Assembly (NCBI GenBank): GCA_026984385.1
Contig: JALSSH010000608.1
Location: 1-6,417, forward strand
Length of the DNA: 6,417 bases
Reading direction: 5' to 3'
Source: Ardenticatenia bacterium
GTDB taxonomy: Bacteria > Chloroflexota > Anaerolineae > Aggregatilineales > Aggregatilineaceae
Made by a program: the position numbers and the translations under genes. The stretch's first letter is position 1; the number at the start of each line of letters is the position of its first letter. Below, piece after piece: positions 5,405 through 6,417 of the stretch. The notes beneath the pieces were generated by a model. That model had not been told where the DNA came from and did no database searches. It saw only the letters and a list, made by a program, of their open reading frames with translations.

Positions 5405-6067
5405 ATGTCCCCTACCCCGAACTACCCCGCATGGGACGCCGAGGAAATGCGCCGCCGCATCTGCGAAGTGGGCCGTCGTCTCTACGAGCTGTTTTTCGTG
5501 GCGGGCAACGACGGCAACATCTCGGTGCGGCTCAACGCGGACGAAATCCTGATCACGCCCACCAACGTCAGCAAGGGCACAATGCGTCCCGAAGACATGA
5601 TCACGCTCTCGCCGGAAGGGGAACTACTGAACGCGCCGAACGGCGCGCGCCCCTCTTCCGAGTATCGAATGCACTTGACCATCTACCGTCACCGTCCGGA
5701 TGTGCGCGCTGTGGTCCACGCCCATCCGCCGACCGCTACCGGTTTCGCGGTTGCGGGCGTGGGGCTGGATCGTCCCTTTTTGCCCGAGGCGGTCATCCGC
5801 ACCGGCGGCACGCCGCTTGTGCCCTACGCCATTCCGGGCGGCGACGAGTTGCCCCAGTCCATCGTGCCCTATCTGGCAGGGCATCAAGCGCTGCTGCTGG
5901 GCAATCATGGCGCGGTCGCCTACGCCCCGACGCTCACCGAAGCGCTTTTCGGCATGGAAACGGTCGAGTTGAACGCGCGTATTTACCTCACCGCGCACCA
6001 ACTCGGCCACATCAACTTCCTGACCGACGCGCAGATCGCCGCGCTGCGGGAGCGCTATGACGTGTGA
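5405..6067 (+). CDS. Class II aldolase/adducin family protein (sugar-phosphate aldolase or epimerase)
   Basis: A 220-residue cytosolic metal-dependent enzyme of the L-fuculose-1-phosphate aldolase / L-ribulose-5-phosphate 4-epimerase family, full length for the family (about 210-230). Substrate-phosphate binding motif GNDGNISVR is at 34-42 and TNVSKGT at 53-59. The catalytic Glu is E86 in SSEYRMH. The divalent metal (usually Zn) is held by H105 and H107 in HAHPP and by H168 in GNHG. PFLPEAVIRTGGTPLVPY resembles the middle strand region of fuculose-phosphate aldolases, so retro-aldol cleavage to dihydroxyacetone phosphate and an aldehyde is a reasonable guess; the exact sugar cannot be read from sequence. 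The start is fixed by AGGAG at 5392-5396. No promoter is obvious in 5346-5404, so it may be read through from the PLP gene across the cloverleaf. Its last codons overlap the next gene's start by 11 nt. Confidence 0.9.
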   Translation: MSPTPNYPAWDAEEMRRRICEVGRRLYELFFVAGNDGNISVRLNADEILITPTNVSKGTMRPEDMITLSPEGELLNAPNGARPSSEYRMHLTIYRHRPDVRAVVHAHPPTATGFAVAGVGLDRPFLPEAVIRTGGTPLVPYAIPGGDELPQSIVPYLAGHQALLLGNHGAVAYAPTLTEALFGMETVELNARIYLTAHQLGHINFLTDAQIAALRERYDV

Positions 6068-6417
6068 GCGCGTGGCACGCTGCACCGATGTCGCCATCGG
6101 AGGCGTGGCGTGGGGCACGCTGGCGTTGACGGCTCTCGGCGGCGCTTTTGCCCCACACGCCACGCTGGTTGGGGTCACCGTGCTGGCGCTTTACGTAGGC
6201 GCGCGCACTTTGTGGGGCGCGCTGCACGCTTGGCGCGGCGCGCGCCTGGTACATCGTGCGGAAAACGCCCCGCTTGCCACGCCCGACGTCGTGCATCACT
6301 TGGTCGTGCTGCCAAACAAAGACGAGCCGCTTTCGGTGTTGCAACGCACGTTAGCACACCTGGCCGCGCTACCCCAGGCGCACACTTTGACGCTGGTGTT
6401 GGCGATGGAAGCCGCCG
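6057..6417 (+). CDS. Membrane glycosyltransferase, GT2-like, N-terminal part
   Basis: An open frame from ATG 6057 runs to the window's end without a stop (120 codons visible). Residues about 12-31 and 34-57 are hydrophobic and form two membrane helices. Next comes a basic stretch (HAWRGARLVHRA), then HHLVVLPNKDEPLSVLQRTL (80-99), then LTLVLAMEAA (about 111-120). The pattern V-V-x-P-N-x-x-E-P-x-x-V-L-x-x-T-L followed by a strand ending in A-M-E matches the first Rossmann strand and nucleotide-sugar binding segment of membrane-bound family 2 glycosyltransferases (cellulose synthase-like). The expected DxD and QxxRW motifs would lie beyond the window. The ATG has GGGAG (6048-6052) 4 nt upstream and overlaps the aldolase stop by 11 nt, so the two are probably co-transcribed and translationally coupled. 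A GTG at 6072 is a possible alternative start. Acceptor and sugar are unknown. Confidence 0.7.
   Translation, partial: MTCERVARCTDVAIGGVAWGTLALTALGGAFAPHATLVGVTVLALYVGARTLWGALHAWRGARLVHRAENAPLATPDVVHHLVVLPNKDEPLSVLQRTLAHLAALPQAHTLTLVLAMEAA

Overview
The window is a GC-rich piece of bacterial chromosome with seven protein-coding genes: six on the + strand and one on the - strand. Codon use is even across the genes, and no transposase, integrase, rRNA, tRNA or CRISPR array is visible. The gene set (MalG-type sugar permease plus GH13 amylase, a Thr/Gly-rich lipoprotein, a TPR membrane protein, and a stand-alone protein related to the sulfurase domain of molybdenum cofactor sulfurase) would fit a member of the Chloroflexota. 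That placement is a judgement from protein flavour and was not tested.

Region 1 (1-1748) is the end of a carbohydrate-uptake operon. The last 35 codons of an ABC sugar permease are followed 4 nt later by a GTG-started GH13 alpha-glucan hydrolase of the neopullulanase/cyclomaltodextrinase type. Together they would import and cut maltodextrin-like sugars. The GH13 enzyme stops at the end of its catalytic barrel and lacks the usual C-terminal beta domain.

Region 2 (1749-1928) is a 180-bp gap. It contains a perfect 16-bp palindrome that looks like a LacI-family operator, several nested inverted repeats, and an extended -10 promoter for the next gene.

Region 3 (1929-3595) is a convergent pair: a four-helix membrane protein with cytoplasmic TPRs (+) and a lipoprotein (-). 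They share a compact bidirectional terminator.

Region 4 (3596-3765) is a divergent promoter region with a TTGACG/TAAACT promoter for the lipoprotein and a TGTTATACT extended -10 for the PLP enzyme.

Region 5 (3766-6417) holds the class V aminotransferase/cysteine desulfurase-like enzyme, a class II aldolase, and the start of a membrane glycosyltransferase whose ATG lies inside the aldolase's last codons. The most striking object is in the 160-bp gap between the PLP enzyme and the aldolase. At 5261-5345 an 85-nt, about 85% GC element folds on paper into a perfect cloverleaf: a 12-bp outer stem enclosing three perfect hairpins of 7, 9 and 8 bp, with 72 of 85 bases paired. It has none of the hallmarks of a tRNA or an intrinsic terminator. 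It is the best candidate here for an undescribed element.
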